Source: Arenicellales bacterium
GTDB taxonomy: Bacteria; Pseudomonadota; Gammaproteobacteria; BMS3Bbin11
Reading direction: 5' to 3'
Assembly: GCA_029287915.1 (NCBI GenBank)
Contig: JARFQE010000095.1
Location: 1-50,095, forward strand
Length of the DNA stretch: 50,095 bases
Under the pieces are notes generated by a model. It saw only the letters and a program-made list of their open reading frames with translations, searched no databases and had not been told where the DNA came from. The translations under genes and the position numbers were made by a program. Each line of letters begins with the position of its first letter. The stretch's first letter is position 1. Shown one piece after another: positions 35,801 to 43,831 of the stretch.

Positions 35801-35985
35801 AGCAGACGTCCAGTCAGAACATTGGCAGTGACACATTGCACGCCATTGACATCATTTAATACTGATTCAAGGCGCTGTTTGATGCGGTTACAACGGTAGA
35901 GACCGGCGACCTCGAAACGTGTGCGTCCCGCTACACTTGCGTGTACCACTGCGAGGTGCTCTGAAACTGGTGAAGCAGCAGACAC
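32818..35985 (-). CDS. P2-type Ca2+-transporting ATPase with HMA-like N-terminal domain
   Basis: 1055 residues (GTG start at 35985, AAGGA upstream). Residues 10-85 form an HMA_2-like domain without CxxC; a roughly 70-residue linker follows. The pump has the cation-ATPase N-terminus (QELDDLLKILDTSKRSGL), the actuator TGES (311-314), PEGLPA (428-433) in helix M4, the phosphorylation site DKTGTLTMN (D471), KGSPEQVL for nucleotide binding and TGDGINDGPALKAADIG (768 on). The PEGLP motif, NLTE (N836, E839) in M5 and NLVTD (N864, D868) in M6 correspond to Ca2+ ligands of SERCA, so Ca2+ export is the best guess; Mn2+ is possible. First gene of an operon with the metK paralogue, behind an FNR/Anr-type promoter. 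Confidence 0.92.
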   Translation of the reverse strand: MSAASPVSEHLAVVHASVAGRTRFEVAGLYRCNRIKQRLESVLNDVNGVQCVTANVLTGRLLVVYQPDMMMEDIIVAIEEHLVDVGKIRSKPRQSTTFDTLKIKQAIDSAAGLFDSIPAIIRSIPIFSRSPAQSASTTNAEAQKQQAWHVQELDDLLKILDTSKRSGLDDEEALQRLQRFGENSLSASAARSDLSILLSQFNSPPVFMLCGSAVIAIMTGGLIDAAVILGVVIINSAIGFVTERQAEKTISSLSDTGVRTVGVVRNGQQSEINIEAIVPGDILIFTPGTYVAADARLLSSHRLTVDESALTGESLPVNKDHNFVAPKKTSLGDRSNMAYMGTHISGGNGRAVVVATAAATELGQIQTMVGEAEAPETPMQKQLDKMGTTLALLSGGVCAGVFGVGVMRGYAVLEMLKASVSLAVAAVPEGLPAVATTTLAMGIADMRKHKVAVRHLDAVETLGSVQVFCMDKTGTLTMNRMAVVSVYCGDKAYVIAGQQFIDDGGAIDAVNLRETRELMNIVALCSDTEFTEIDGERRQNGSPTEMALVDLALEAGLDVEALRGSHPRLRSRDRAEGRPYMTTLHSWKGGKHLLAVKGSPEQVLAMCEEQIRNGRRIPLTDAARHAIITENDRMAGDALRVLAVAYRELDEDRMPRKTGKLVWLGLAGMADPMREGMDILISQFHRAGIETVMITGDQAATAQAIGKQLGLSGDKPLQVLESSKLEDVEAELLAGLVKNVHVFARVSPAHKLRIVQAFQDAGRVVAMTGDGINDGPALKAADIGVAMGESGTNVARDVSDVVLEDDNLHTMAIAVRQGRTIYNNIRKMIHFMVSTNLTEIEVMLAGIASGMGQPMNSMQLLWINLVTDIFPGLALSMEPAEKDIMANPPRGSEDAIIGGQDLKQMTIESGIIGVGTMAAYAYGLKRYGPGAAASTLAFNALTLNELAHAYSSRSKHRHVFNVSSDLPPNPHLNKAILGMAGLQAIVSVVPSFRRLLGTAPMGISDLMVLAGSVIIPLAINEARKPTMPEIESLDDGVITEPLTASEKENDAEDLS

Positions 35986-36023
35986 TAGATCTTCATCCTT
36001 CAGATAATTTAGCCAGTAGATGC

Positions 36024-36066
36024 ATTGTATGCTTTTTAGCTGTATCGAATTATTGATCTAAATCAA
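36024..36066 (-). promoter_or_regulatory. FNR/Anr-dependent promoter of the Ca2+-ATPase-metK operon
   Basis: TTGAT-CTAA-ATCAA at 36053-36066 is a perfect FNR/Anr consensus. On the minus strand TACAAT (36029-36024) is a good -10, predicting a start near 36018, which places the box centre at about -41.5, the class II activation position. The GTG start at 35985 is about 33 nt downstream. Being palindromic, the box could also act toward the antiporter gene, but no equally well-placed -10 is seen there. Confidence 0.75.
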
Positions 36067-36095
36067 AGTAATCGATCAAAATTTTATAGCCTGTA

Positions 36096-36120
36096 TACAA
36101 TACATGAACGATGTATTGTA
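36096..36120. promoter_or_regulatory. Perfect 25-bp inverted repeat, candidate operator
   Basis: TACAATACAT (36096-36105), a 5-nt spacer and ATGTATTGTA (36111-36120) are exact reverse complements. It lies between the ATPase promoter and the antiporter start (36237). The size and symmetry fit a dimeric regulator; it is not followed by a T-run. I do not recognise the protein that would bind it. Confidence 0.6.
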
Positions 36121-36236
36121 GAATTTCAAATTATACGAGAATGATACAAATCAAACTATATCTTATTTCACTTCTGGCAGGAGAAGAACATCAAATCAAT
36201 TGAACGATTTCTCCAACTGAGCGATGATGAATAATA

Positions 36237-37295
36237 ATGAATGACTCTGTGTTGAGCTGGATAGGTGATGAAACCCTGCTACAGAGCCTGCTAGCCGGGC
36301 AGTCCACGATAATCCTGCTCGTCGTCATCATCGTTTGCATTGCGATGCTGTCAATGGGCGCAGACTGGATGATTGATGGCGTCGTTGATCTTGCCGAGCG
36401 GACAGGTCTGCCTAAGATTGTTATCGGTGCAACTGTCGTCTCACTGGGTACCACCTTACCCGAAGCCTTTGTCTCTGTGATGGCAGCTTACATGGGCAAT
36501 CCCGGACTGGCACTGGGCAATGGTGTTGGCTCCATCATCGCCGATACCGGTCTCATATTCGGCCTGACCTGTATACTAGCGGCTGTACCTGTTAACCGTT
36601 TCATCCTTAACCGGACGGGCTGGGTACAGGTTGGCACTGCGACACTACTGGTGCTGATATCCATCGGTGTATTGTTGACGACTGATGATGACCCGAAACT
36701 GGAACGCTGGGTTGGCTTTCTGTTTCTGGGTCTGCTGCTGCTGTATCTGTACATTACTTATGTATGGGCCAAACAGGGGACAGGTGTGTTGCCCGAAGAC
36801 GAAGCTCTGGAACATGAACTGATGAGTGTAGGCAAAAGCTGGATTCTCATCGTTGGTGGTCTGCTTCTGGTTATTATCGGCGCCCGCATTCTGGTACCGA
36901 GTGCCTCTGAGATTGCTATGCGCTTTGGAGTTCCGGACGATGTGATTGCTGCGACAATGGTCGCATTCGGCACATCGCTCCCAGAGCTAATGACTGCCAT
37001 TGCTGCAATTCGCAAGGGTCATCCGGAGATAACCGTAGGCAATATCGTCGGTGCCGACGTCCTCAATGTACTGTTTGTCATCGGTGCTGCTGCAGTGGCT
37101 TCACCGCTGGTTATTCCGATGAATTTCTATTATTTTCATTTCCCTGCCATGCTGATCATCCTGTTCTCGTTCAGGATATTTATATCGATGAACAAGGAAG
37201 GAGTGTTTCATCGCTGGCAGGGCTTCTGGCTGCTGGCTGTATACCTTTGCTATGTCATACTTCAATATACCCTGAATATAGAGAGCGCCCATTAG
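36237..37295 (+). CDS. Ca2+/cation antiporter (CaCA family, YrbG-like)
   Basis: 352 residues, about ten transmembrane helices in two homologous halves. The two alpha-repeat signatures are GATVVSLGTTLPEAFVSVMA with LGNGVGSIIAD in the first half, and TMVAFGTSLPELMTAIAAIR with VGNIVGADVLNVLF in the second. The acidic residue in each G-T-(T/S)-L-P-E motif is the cation ligand. Na+ or H+ would drive Ca2+ movement across the inner membrane. It is divergent from the Ca2+-ATPase gene, so two independent Ca2+ transport systems share one control region. A 40-bp gap leads to the stress protein gene. Substrate from family; K+ or Mn2+ cannot be excluded. Confidence 0.9.
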   Translation: MNDSVLSWIGDETLLQSLLAGQSTIILLVVIIVCIAMLSMGADWMIDGVVDLAERTGLPKIVIGATVVSLGTTLPEAFVSVMAAYMGNPGLALGNGVGSIIADTGLIFGLTCILAAVPVNRFILNRTGWVQVGTATLLVLISIGVLLTTDDDPKLERWVGFLFLGLLLLYLYITYVWAKQGTGVLPEDEALEHELMSVGKSWILIVGGLLLVIIGARILVPSASEIAMRFGVPDDVIAATMVAFGTSLPELMTAIAAIRKGHPEITVGNIVGADVLNVLFVIGAAAVASPLVIPMNFYYFHFPAMLIILFSFRIFISMNKEGVFHRWQGFWLLAVYLCYVILQYTLNIESAH

Positions 37296-37335
37296 TGATG
37301 ATCATTTTAGACGAAGGAAATACGGGACACATGAT

Positions 37336-38268
37336 ATGAATATACTGATTGCCACAGATGGATCGGAGTATGCCAGCAATGCACTGGATTTCATGCTGAG
37401 TTTTCCGTTTCCACGTGATTCGAAAATGACAGTGCTTACTGTTGTCGATGACGTACCAATGCTACAGGCGGAACTCGATGCACTGAATGATGAACAAAGC
37501 GAAGCACTGAAGGTAGCTACCAGTCGCCTGCACGAAGAAGCAGAAGAACTGGTGGCGCGGGAAGGTGCCCGCCTACGTAACGATGACTGGCCTGGAGAAA
37601 CAATGGTACGCAGTGGCAAGCCGGCTGATGAGATCCTGCGTGCTGCCGAAGAAATAGATGCCGATCTAATCGTGCTGGGCTCACACGGTACCGGCATGGC
37701 CAAACGCTTTCTGCTAGGCAGTGTATCAGACCGAGTATTCGAGTATGCATCATGCTCGGTTTTAATCGTAAAGAAGAAAACAGAGGATGAAAAATCAGCA
37801 GTGATCGAATCCGGAGCCAATGCCCCCTACCGGATCATGCTGGCTTATGATAATTCAGATATAGCACATGAAGCACTTGATCTGTGTTCTTCATTACCTC
37901 TGGAAGAGAGCTCGGAAATCAAGGTGGTAAATGTGCTTCCTCTGATTACTGCATACCGCCAGGATATTCGTCAGCACATGAACAGCATCTGGCTGCAAAA
38001 GAAGCAGTTGATGGAGGCTGAGCTTGAAAAGGCGGTCAGATCGTTACAGTGGGCTACACCCAATGTTACGACAGAGTTGCGCGAAGCTGAGAATATCTCT
38101 AATGAAATACTCAATGCTGCGGAGGAAGCTGGCAGCGACCTGATTATGGTTGGATGCAAGGACAAGAGCAGCATCAAACGTTTCCTGCTCGGTTCCATCA
38201 CTCAACACATGGCGCGTTATGCGAAATGTACTGTCTGGGGTGTGCGTAACAAAAACAGCAAAGACTGA
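37336..38268 (+). CDS. Tandem universal stress protein
   Basis: 310 residues with two UspA domains. The first (1-140) starts MNILIATDGSEYASNALDFM and ends with the ATP-binding pattern GSHGTGMAKRFLLGSVSDR. The second (about 155-310) starts YRIMLAYDNSDIAHEAL and ends GCKDKSSIKRFLLGSITQH, where the first Gly motif (G-x2-G) is degraded. So the first domain probably binds ATP while the second may not. Such proteins are cytoplasmic and induced by starvation, low oxygen or envelope stress; in Pseudomonas several are Anr targets. No Anr box is seen directly upstream, so cotranscription with the antiporter gene (40 bp away) is likely. Confidence 0.92.
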   Translation: MNILIATDGSEYASNALDFMLSFPFPRDSKMTVLTVVDDVPMLQAELDALNDEQSEALKVATSRLHEEAEELVAREGARLRNDDWPGETMVRSGKPADEILRAAEEIDADLIVLGSHGTGMAKRFLLGSVSDRVFEYASCSVLIVKKKTEDEKSAVIESGANAPYRIMLAYDNSDIAHEALDLCSSLPLEESSEIKVVNVLPLITAYRQDIRQHMNSIWLQKKQLMEAELEKAVRSLQWATPNVTTELREAENISNEILNAAEEAGSDLIMVGCKDKSSIKRFLLGSITQHMARYAKCTVWGVRNKNSKD

Positions 38269-38447
38269 TTGATGTCGATAATGCTTAACAGCGTTGATGA
38301 GTTAACTATATGGTTGCTTGAGATATAAGCCATGTCTATTTATAGATTGATCGCACAAAACTTTTACTTACACCATCTGTATATATTTATTAATTCAACT
38401 TTTAGATATATTAAATAAAATCCTATTGACCCGATCGGAGAGAAAAA

Positions 38448-39059
38448 ATGGCCACAAAGAAATCTACATCAAAGAAAAATCAGACTAGATTGACGGATAT
38501 AAAACAGACAGTTTCTTCTACAGCAAGTTCTGTTATAGACGAAATTGATAAAGCCAGTGACGTAGTCATTCGTGAAATACGCGATGGATTTAATGCCATC
38601 AGTGATAAGACAAAAGTTGCTGCAAAGTCAGCTGCTGATGCGTCAGTGAATGTCAAAGATATCGTTGCTGAAGCACACCCAAAAGAAATTTTTCTTTCAC
38701 TGGTAGATGAAGTTGAAGAGATTACTGAAGGTATTGTCAATGTCGTCAAAGATCGCTTCAACCAGCTAGGCAAATCAGCTGAAGGTGCGGCTAAAAAGAA
38801 AGCTGTGAAGAAAAAAGCAGCAAAGAAAGCAGTGAAAAAGAAAGCAGCAAAAAAGACAGTAAAGAAAAAAACTCCCAAAAAAGTCGTAAAGAAAAAAGCT
38901 GTGAAGAAAAAAGCAGCAAAAAAGGCAGTGAAGAAAAAAATTCCCAAAAAAGCTGTAAAGAAAAAAGCGGTTAAAAAAGCAATTAAGAAAAAATCTACCA
39001 CTAACAAGACAGCAAAGAAAAAAGCAGTAAAAAAGAAGGCAGCGAAGAAATCTTCCTGA
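38448..39059 (+). CDS. Histone H1-like Lys/Ala-rich protein with phasin-like N-terminal half
   Basis: 203 residues. The first 115 are a helical domain (TDIKQTVSSTASSVIDEIDK; GFNAISDKTKVAAKSAADAS; EEITEGIVNVVKDRFNQLGK) resembling phasins or other coiled amphipathic helices. The last 88 are almost only Lys, Ala, Val and Thr/Pro in KKAVKKKAAKK-type units, as in histone H1-like and AlgP-like bacterial proteins that bind DNA. The combination could tether DNA to PHA granules or membranes (PhaM/PhaF-like), in keeping with the PHA-system gene nearby, but that is inference. GGAG precedes the ATG. The long open frame on the other strand is an artefact of the AAG-rich repeat. Confidence 0.8.
   Translation: MATKKSTSKKNQTRLTDIKQTVSSTASSVIDEIDKASDVVIREIRDGFNAISDKTKVAAKSAADASVNVKDIVAEAHPKEIFLSLVDEVEEITEGIVNVVKDRFNQLGKSAEGAAKKKAVKKKAAKKAVKKKAAKKTVKKKTPKKVVKKKAVKKKAAKKAVKKKIPKKAVKKKAVKKAIKKKSTTNKTAKKKAVKKKAAKKSS
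38793..39056 (+). repeat. Degenerate Lys-rich coding repeat
   Basis: Low-complexity DNA dominated by AAGAAAAAAGCAGCAAAA-like units encoding the H1-like tail. Unit lengths are multiples of three, so copy-number changes would keep the frame while changing tail length. Confidence 0.7.
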
Positions 39060-39093
39060 TAGTTTTGCTACATCATAAATTCTGCAACCTGTT

Positions 39094-39116
39094 GTCGGCT
39101 ACCGCTGGTAGTCGAC
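39094..39116. other. Stem-loop downstream of the H1-like gene
   Basis: GTCGGCTACC and GGTAGTCGAC form a 10-bp stem (one G-T pair) with a 3-nt loop, 34 bp past the stop. No T-run follows on either strand, so it is at most a rho-independent-like or transcript-stabilising structure. Confidence 0.4.
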
Positions 39117-39352
39117 ATCACTGGCCAGTTTGATATAAACCTTAAGAGAAGAATTACATATATCGTCAAATAAAACAGGTCAAGCGCCCTGAGAGATATC
39201 CAGGACTTTTTTTTACAGGTCTTAGCGCAGCATCAACTGAGGCTGTAATTGTCTGGCTGGCCGGATCCATAAACTCCAGCCACCACCACTGAACAGCGAC
39301 GAGAATTTAAATTGGCTGAACCTGGCCGTTGTATAAAATCTGGGCAACAACT

Positions 39353-40387
39353 ATGAAAGCACTGGTAAAAAAATTTGCTAAAGAAGGCTTATGGCTTGAA
39401 GATGTCGCCGTTCCGGAAGTGGGCAATACTGACGTACTGGTAAAGATTCAGAAGACCGCTATTTGTGGAACCGATGTACACATCTACAACTGGGATGAAT
39501 GGGCACAGAATACTATTCCCGTGCCCATGACAATTGGTCATGAGTTTGCCGGCGTTGTTGCCGAGGTAGGTGCCAGTGTCGAGGACGTAAAAGTTGGTGA
39601 TGTAGTTTCCGGAGAAGGACATATAGTTTGCGAACGCTGTCGCAACTGCCTGGCTGGTCGGCGTCATCTTTGTCCAAATACTATTGGTATCGGTGTTAAC
39701 CGCACTGGCTGTTTCGCCGAGTATCTATCGATTCCTGCCAAGAATATTTTTCGGCCTAACATGAAAATACCTACTGAGGTTCTGGCCTGTTTTGATCCTT
39801 ATGGTAATGCGGTGCACACAGCATTATCTTTTAATATGGTTGGTGAGGATGTATTGATCACCGGCGCAGGCCCGATAGGCATCATGGCTTCAATGGTGGC
39901 TGCGCATTGCGGTGCGCGTAACATAGTAATCACTGATATCAATGATTACCGTCTGAACCTGGTAAAAAATATCGTACCGAAAGCGATCCCTGTCAATGTT
40001 AACAATGAAAACATAAGCATGGAATTCATGCGAAGTCTTGGCATTCTCGAAGGCTTTGATGTTTGCCTTGAAATGTCTGGTTCACCAGAAGCATTTAGAG
40101 ATGCCATCGGTAAAATGATAAATGGCGGCAGTATTGCCATGCTCGGCATCATGCCTGATGGCACGGGAATCGACTGGACCAAGGTCGTTTTTAAAGGACT
40201 GTTCATAAAGGGCATCTATGGACGTGAGATTTTCGAAACCTGGTATAAAGGGGCAATGATGGTTCAAAGCGGTCTTCCACTGGAGAAAATCATAACGCAC
40301 CGTTTTGACTACACTGATTTCCAGCAAGGTTTCGATGTTATGCGTTCAGGCCAGTCCGGCAAGGTGATTCTTAACTGGGAAGACTAA
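39353..40387 (+). CDS. tdh: L-threonine 3-dehydrogenase
   Basis: 344 residues from ATG 39353, close to E. coli Tdh (341). A TTG 24 nt earlier only adds unrelated residues. Zinc-dependent medium-chain dehydrogenase features: [20 protein letters not shown] (catalytic Zn Cys and the Tdh-specific stretch), TIGHEFAG, the structural-zinc cluster [28 protein letters not shown] and the NAD-binding [15 protein letters not shown]. It oxidises L-threonine to 2-amino-3-ketobutyrate, which the enzyme encoded next (Kbl) cleaves to glycine and acetyl-CoA. The 36-bp gap implies an operon. Confidence 0.96.
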   Translation: MKALVKKFAKEGLWLEDVAVPEVGNTDVLVKIQKTAICGTDVHIYNWDEWAQNTIPVPMTIGHEFAGVVAEVGASVEDVKVGDVVSGEGHIVCERCRNCLAGRRHLCPNTIGIGVNRTGCFAEYLSIPAKNIFRPNMKIPTEVLACFDPYGNAVHTALSFNMVGEDVLITGAGPIGIMASMVAAHCGARNIVITDINDYRLNLVKNIVPKAIPVNVNNENISMEFMRSLGILEGFDVCLEMSGSPEAFRDAIGKMINGGSIAMLGIMPDGTGIDWTKVVFKGLFIKGIYGREIFETWYKGAMMVQSGLPLEKIITHRFDYTDFQQGFDVMRSGQSGKVILNWED

Positions 40388-40423
40388 ATAGTTAATAAAT
40401 AGTTAATAAAATGGGCGATTAAG

Positions 40424-41620
40424 ATGAGTTTTAAAAGTGCCAAAGTGAGCCTGGTAAAGGAATTGGCGGAAATAAAAGAAGCAGGCTTATGGAAGACCGA
40501 GCGTATTCTTGCTTCACATCAGAAGAATGATATCACCCTCGCTGATGGCAGAGAAGTTGTTAACATGTGCGCGAATAATTATCTCGGCCTGGCAAATAAT
40601 CCCGAAGTCATACAGGCGGCCAAAGACAGTTATGATCAGTGGGGTTTTGGCCTCTCATCTGTGCGTTTTATCTGCGGCACCCAGACAATACATAAAACAC
40701 TTGAAGATAAGGTAAGCAAGTTCCTCGGCATGGAAGATACGATCCTTTATGCCGCTTGCTTCGATGCCAACACTGGTCTCTTTGAAACAATCTTAAATAA
40801 AGAAGACGCCGTAATTTCTGATGAGTTGAATCATGCTTCTATTATTGATGGCGTGCGTTTGTGCAAGGCAGTCCGCTTTCGATACAAAAACAATAACATG
40901 AAAGACCTCGAAGAAAAGCTGGAACAGGCGAAGGCAGCAGGCGCGCGCCGTATATTGATTACCACTGACGGCGTGTTTTCAATGGATGGAACAATTGCAC
41001 AGCTGGACAGGATTTGTGATCTTGCTGACAGGTATGATGCGATGGTTCATCATGATGATTGTCATGCCGTTGGTTTCATGGGTAAAAAAGGCCGTGGTGT
41101 ACATGAATATTGCGGCGTGATGGATCGTGTAGACATAATCACCGGAACTTTTGGAAAGGCACTCGGCGGCGCCTCAGGCGGTTATACATCGGCACGTAAA
41201 GAAATCGTTGATATGCTGCGTCAACGCTCACGCCCTTACCTGTTTTCAAATACACTGGCTCCTGCTATTTGTGCAGCATCCATCAAGGTGCTGGACATGC
41301 TGTCTGAGTCGACCTCTCTTCGTGATCGCCTGCAAGAAAACACGCACTATTTTCGAAAAGGGATGCGGTCGGCCGGTTTTGCAGTGGACGAAGGTGATCA
41401 TCCGATTGTACCAGTGATGCTTGGAGATGCTGTATTGGCACAAAAAATGTCACAAAAATTATTAGAGCACGGTATTTATGCCATTGGCTTTTTCTTTCCG
41501 GTAGTACCGAAGGGCAAGGCAAGAATCCGTACCCAGATTTCAGCGGCCCATACCAAAGAAGATCTGGATAAGGCTATAGCGGCATTTGCTGCAACCTATG
41601 CTGAAATTAGCGGCGAATAG
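40424..41620 (+). CDS. kbl: Glycine C-acetyltransferase (2-amino-3-ketobutyrate CoA ligase)
   Basis: 398 residues, the family's usual length. It is a fold-type I PLP enzyme of the alpha-oxoamine synthase family: [89 protein letters not shown] and [16 protein letters not shown], which holds the PLP lysine. It cleaves 2-amino-3-ketobutyrate with CoA. Second gene of the tdh-kbl threonine degradation operon. Confidence 0.96.
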   Translation: MSFKSAKVSLVKELAEIKEAGLWKTERILASHQKNDITLADGREVVNMCANNYLGLANNPEVIQAAKDSYDQWGFGLSSVRFICGTQTIHKTLEDKVSKFLGMEDTILYAACFDANTGLFETILNKEDAVISDELNHASIIDGVRLCKAVRFRYKNNNMKDLEEKLEQAKAAGARRILITTDGVFSMDGTIAQLDRICDLADRYDAMVHHDDCHAVGFMGKKGRGVHEYCGVMDRVDIITGTFGKALGGASGGYTSARKEIVDMLRQRSRPYLFSNTLAPAICAASIKVLDMLSESTSLRDRLQENTHYFRKGMRSAGFAVDEGDHPIVPVMLGDAVLAQKMSQKLLEHGIYAIGFFFPVVPKGKARIRTQISAAHTKEDLDKAIAAFAATYAEISGE

Positions 41621-42022
41621 AATCAACACCACCATTAGTGCGTCTGTGGCGGGGATACATTCATTTTTTAAACAGAGCAAGTGGGACTGACAACAGAAAC
41701 AGGGTCAGCATCGTTACTCCAGCCAGTTTCGGGTTGCCATTGCCATAAATATGGTGAGTTAAACATCATCAGCACCGGGCCCATAACTTCGATTAATCCG
41801 TCCGAATTGTCCGCAATCCGGACTAATTTCGAACATACGAGATTAGATCACGTTCTGCAGCCATAGACTATGTGCATACAGGTAGCGATACCAAAACGAT
41901 AAGGAATGATAGATTTATTATATTTTACATTGTAAACATCAGCGCATTTACATGCGATATATAATAACTTACTAATATATCGTATAATGTGGAGTCATCC
42001 CCAGCACACCTAAAGGCCTATC
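41621..42022 (+). other. Intergenic region with probable deaD promoter and leader
   Basis: A 400-bp AT-rich spacer. TATAAT at 41983-41988 is a likely -10 close to the helicase gene, leaving a leader of about 30 nt; no good -35 is visible. GATATAT/ATATATC arms (about 41956-41981) form an inverted repeat overlapping that promoter. A 61-codon open frame in the middle has no ribosome binding site or recognisable sequence and is not called. Confidence 0.4.
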
Positions 42023-43831
42023 ATGTCTTCATCAGCACAAACACCCGATTTCAACAGTCTGGGGCTATCATCTAACCTGATGAAAGCACTCAATGATATA
42101 GGCTATGAGTCCCCTTCACCAATTCAACTACAGTGTATCCCCTATTTGCAGCAGGGTCACGATATTATCGGACAGGCGCAAACGGGTACAGGCAAAACTG
42201 CTGCATTCGCATTGCCACTGCTGGATCGAATAGAAATTAAACAAAATCATCCTCAGCTGCTGGTGCTCGCACCTACCAGGGAACTGGCTATACAGGTTGC
42301 CGAGGCGATCCAGTCCTACGCCCATTACATGAAAGGATTCCATGTGCTGCCAATCTATGGTGGCCAGGCCTACAATCTACAGTTAAGGCCGCTAAAACGG
42401 GGCGTCCATGTTGTTGTTGGTACCCCCGGGCGAGTTATGGATCATATTAAACGCGGCACCCTGAAACTTAATGGTCTGAAGGCACTGGTACTGGACGAAG
42501 CTGATGAAATGCTGCGCATGGGTTTTATAGATGATGTCAAGTGGGTGATGGGAAAAATCCCGCAACAACGTCAAATCGCGCTGTTCTCTGCCACCATGCC
42601 AGATGCCATACGTAAAGTTGCTGAACGGTTTTTAAACAAACCTAAAATAGTCAAGGTTAAAACCAGGACAACAACTGCTACCACTATACGACAACGTTAC
42701 TGGCAGGTCGCCGGCCATCATAAACTCGATGCCCTGACCCGCATTCTGGAAGTAGAACCCTTTGATGCACTATTAATTTTTGTACGTACCAAGACAGCCA
42801 CTGTAGAACTTGCAGAAAAGCTGGCAGCCAGGGGCTTTGCCGCCGAAGCAATTAATGGCGATATCGCACAAAAAATGCGTGAGCGTACGATCAACCAGTT
42901 AAAACAGGGCAAGATTGACATATTGATTGCCACTGATGTTGCTGCACGTGGACTGGATGTGGAGCGCATAAGTCACGTTATTAACTACGATATACCGTAT
43001 GACCCTGAATCCTACGTTCATCGCATTGGACGCACTGGACGAGCGGGTCGCAGTGGAGAGGCTATACTGTTTGTCGCACCGCGTGAAAAACGCATGTTGA
43101 AAACCATCGAAAGGGTAACCAAACAACCCATCGACCCGATGAAATTTCCATCAGCGAAAGCAGTGAACGAACTGCGCATAAATGCATTCAAGCAAAAAAT
43201 CAACGAAACTCTGAGCAATCAGAATCTGGAAACATTCGAAAAACTGATCTCCGATTACCACAATGAGACAGGAACAGATCCATTACAGATAGCTGCTGCC
43301 CTGGCTCAAATCGCGCAGGGTGAAGTACCACTGCTAGTATCAGAAAAAGAGCAGCGCCCTGAAAGAAGACCTGATCGACAAGGTACTGTCAGGCCAAAAG
43401 CTACCCGAGAAGGACGGAAAGGCAGACCTGACGACAGAGAAAAAACACTGCAAACAAGGCCGCGGCGATTGAAAGAATTTCCTGACGTTGGAATGTGCCG
43501 CTACAGAGTTGATGTTGGACATGATGATGACGTAAAACCCGGCAACCTTGTAGGCGCTATTGCCAATGAAGCCGATCTTGAAAGCTGTTACATCGGTGCA
43601 ATTGATATTTATGATACTTTCTCAACCGTAGATTTACCTGCAGGCATGCCGGATGAAACATTCAGAATTCTTAAAAATGCCAGGGTTTGTGGAAAAAAAT
43701 TAAATATTTCTGAATTGAAGGTCTCTGGATCTAAATCATCAGGCAAAAAATCTGCAGCACAGAAACGAAATAAAAAAAGCAAATCAACTGCAAAAAAACC
43801 GGCTGGGAAACGCTCGTCTAAAAGCAGGTAA
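42023..43831 (+). CDS. deaD: DEAD-box ATP-dependent RNA helicase, DeaD/CsdA type
   Basis: 602 residues. The helicase core (about 8-370) has the Q motif (FNSLGLSSNLMKALNDIGYE; SPIQLQ), AQTGTGKTAAFALP (Walker A), PTRELAIQVA, GTPGRVMDHI, the DEAD box in LVLDEADEMLRMGFIDDVKW, SATMP, and HRIGRTGRAGRSG. Then come a charged Arg/Glu/Gly-rich linker (about 440-485) and a DbpA-like RNA-binding domain (MCRYRVDVGHDDDVKPGNLV; GAIANEADLESCYIG). A Lys/Ser-rich tail ends the protein. DeaD unwinds structured RNA in ribosome assembly and mRNA decay, especially in the cold. It is alone in its transcription unit. Confidence 0.93.
   Translation: MSSSAQTPDFNSLGLSSNLMKALNDIGYESPSPIQLQCIPYLQQGHDIIGQAQTGTGKTAAFALPLLDRIEIKQNHPQLLVLAPTRELAIQVAEAIQSYAHYMKGFHVLPIYGGQAYNLQLRPLKRGVHVVVGTPGRVMDHIKRGTLKLNGLKALVLDEADEMLRMGFIDDVKWVMGKIPQQRQIALFSATMPDAIRKVAERFLNKPKIVKVKTRTTTATTIRQRYWQVAGHHKLDALTRILEVEPFDALLIFVRTKTATVELAEKLAARGFAAEAINGDIAQKMRERTINQLKQGKIDILIATDVAARGLDVERISHVINYDIPYDPESYVHRIGRTGRAGRSGEAILFVAPREKRMLKTIERVTKQPIDPMKFPSAKAVNELRINAFKQKINETLSNQNLETFEKLISDYHNETGTDPLQIAAALAQIAQGEVPLLVSEKEQRPERRPDRQGTVRPKATREGRKGRPDDREKTLQTRPRRLKEFPDVGMCRYRVDVGHDDDVKPGNLVGAIANEADLESCYIGAIDIYDTFSTVDLPAGMPDETFRILKNARVCGKKLNISELKVSGSKSSGKKSAAQKRNKKSKSTAKKPAGKRSSKSR

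Noticed and set aside
38480-39007. Long minus-strand open frame rich in Phe and Ala opposite the H1-like gene
   Set aside because: It is the reverse reading of an AAG/AAA repeat; no ribosome binding site or family features.
39180-39215. CCTG/CAGG hairpin followed by eight T residues upstream of tdh
   Set aside because: The stem is only 4 bp; too weak to call a terminator or attenuator, and no glycine-riboswitch-like core is visible.
41681-41866. 61-codon frame upstream of deaD
   Set aside because: No ribosome binding site or protein-like composition.
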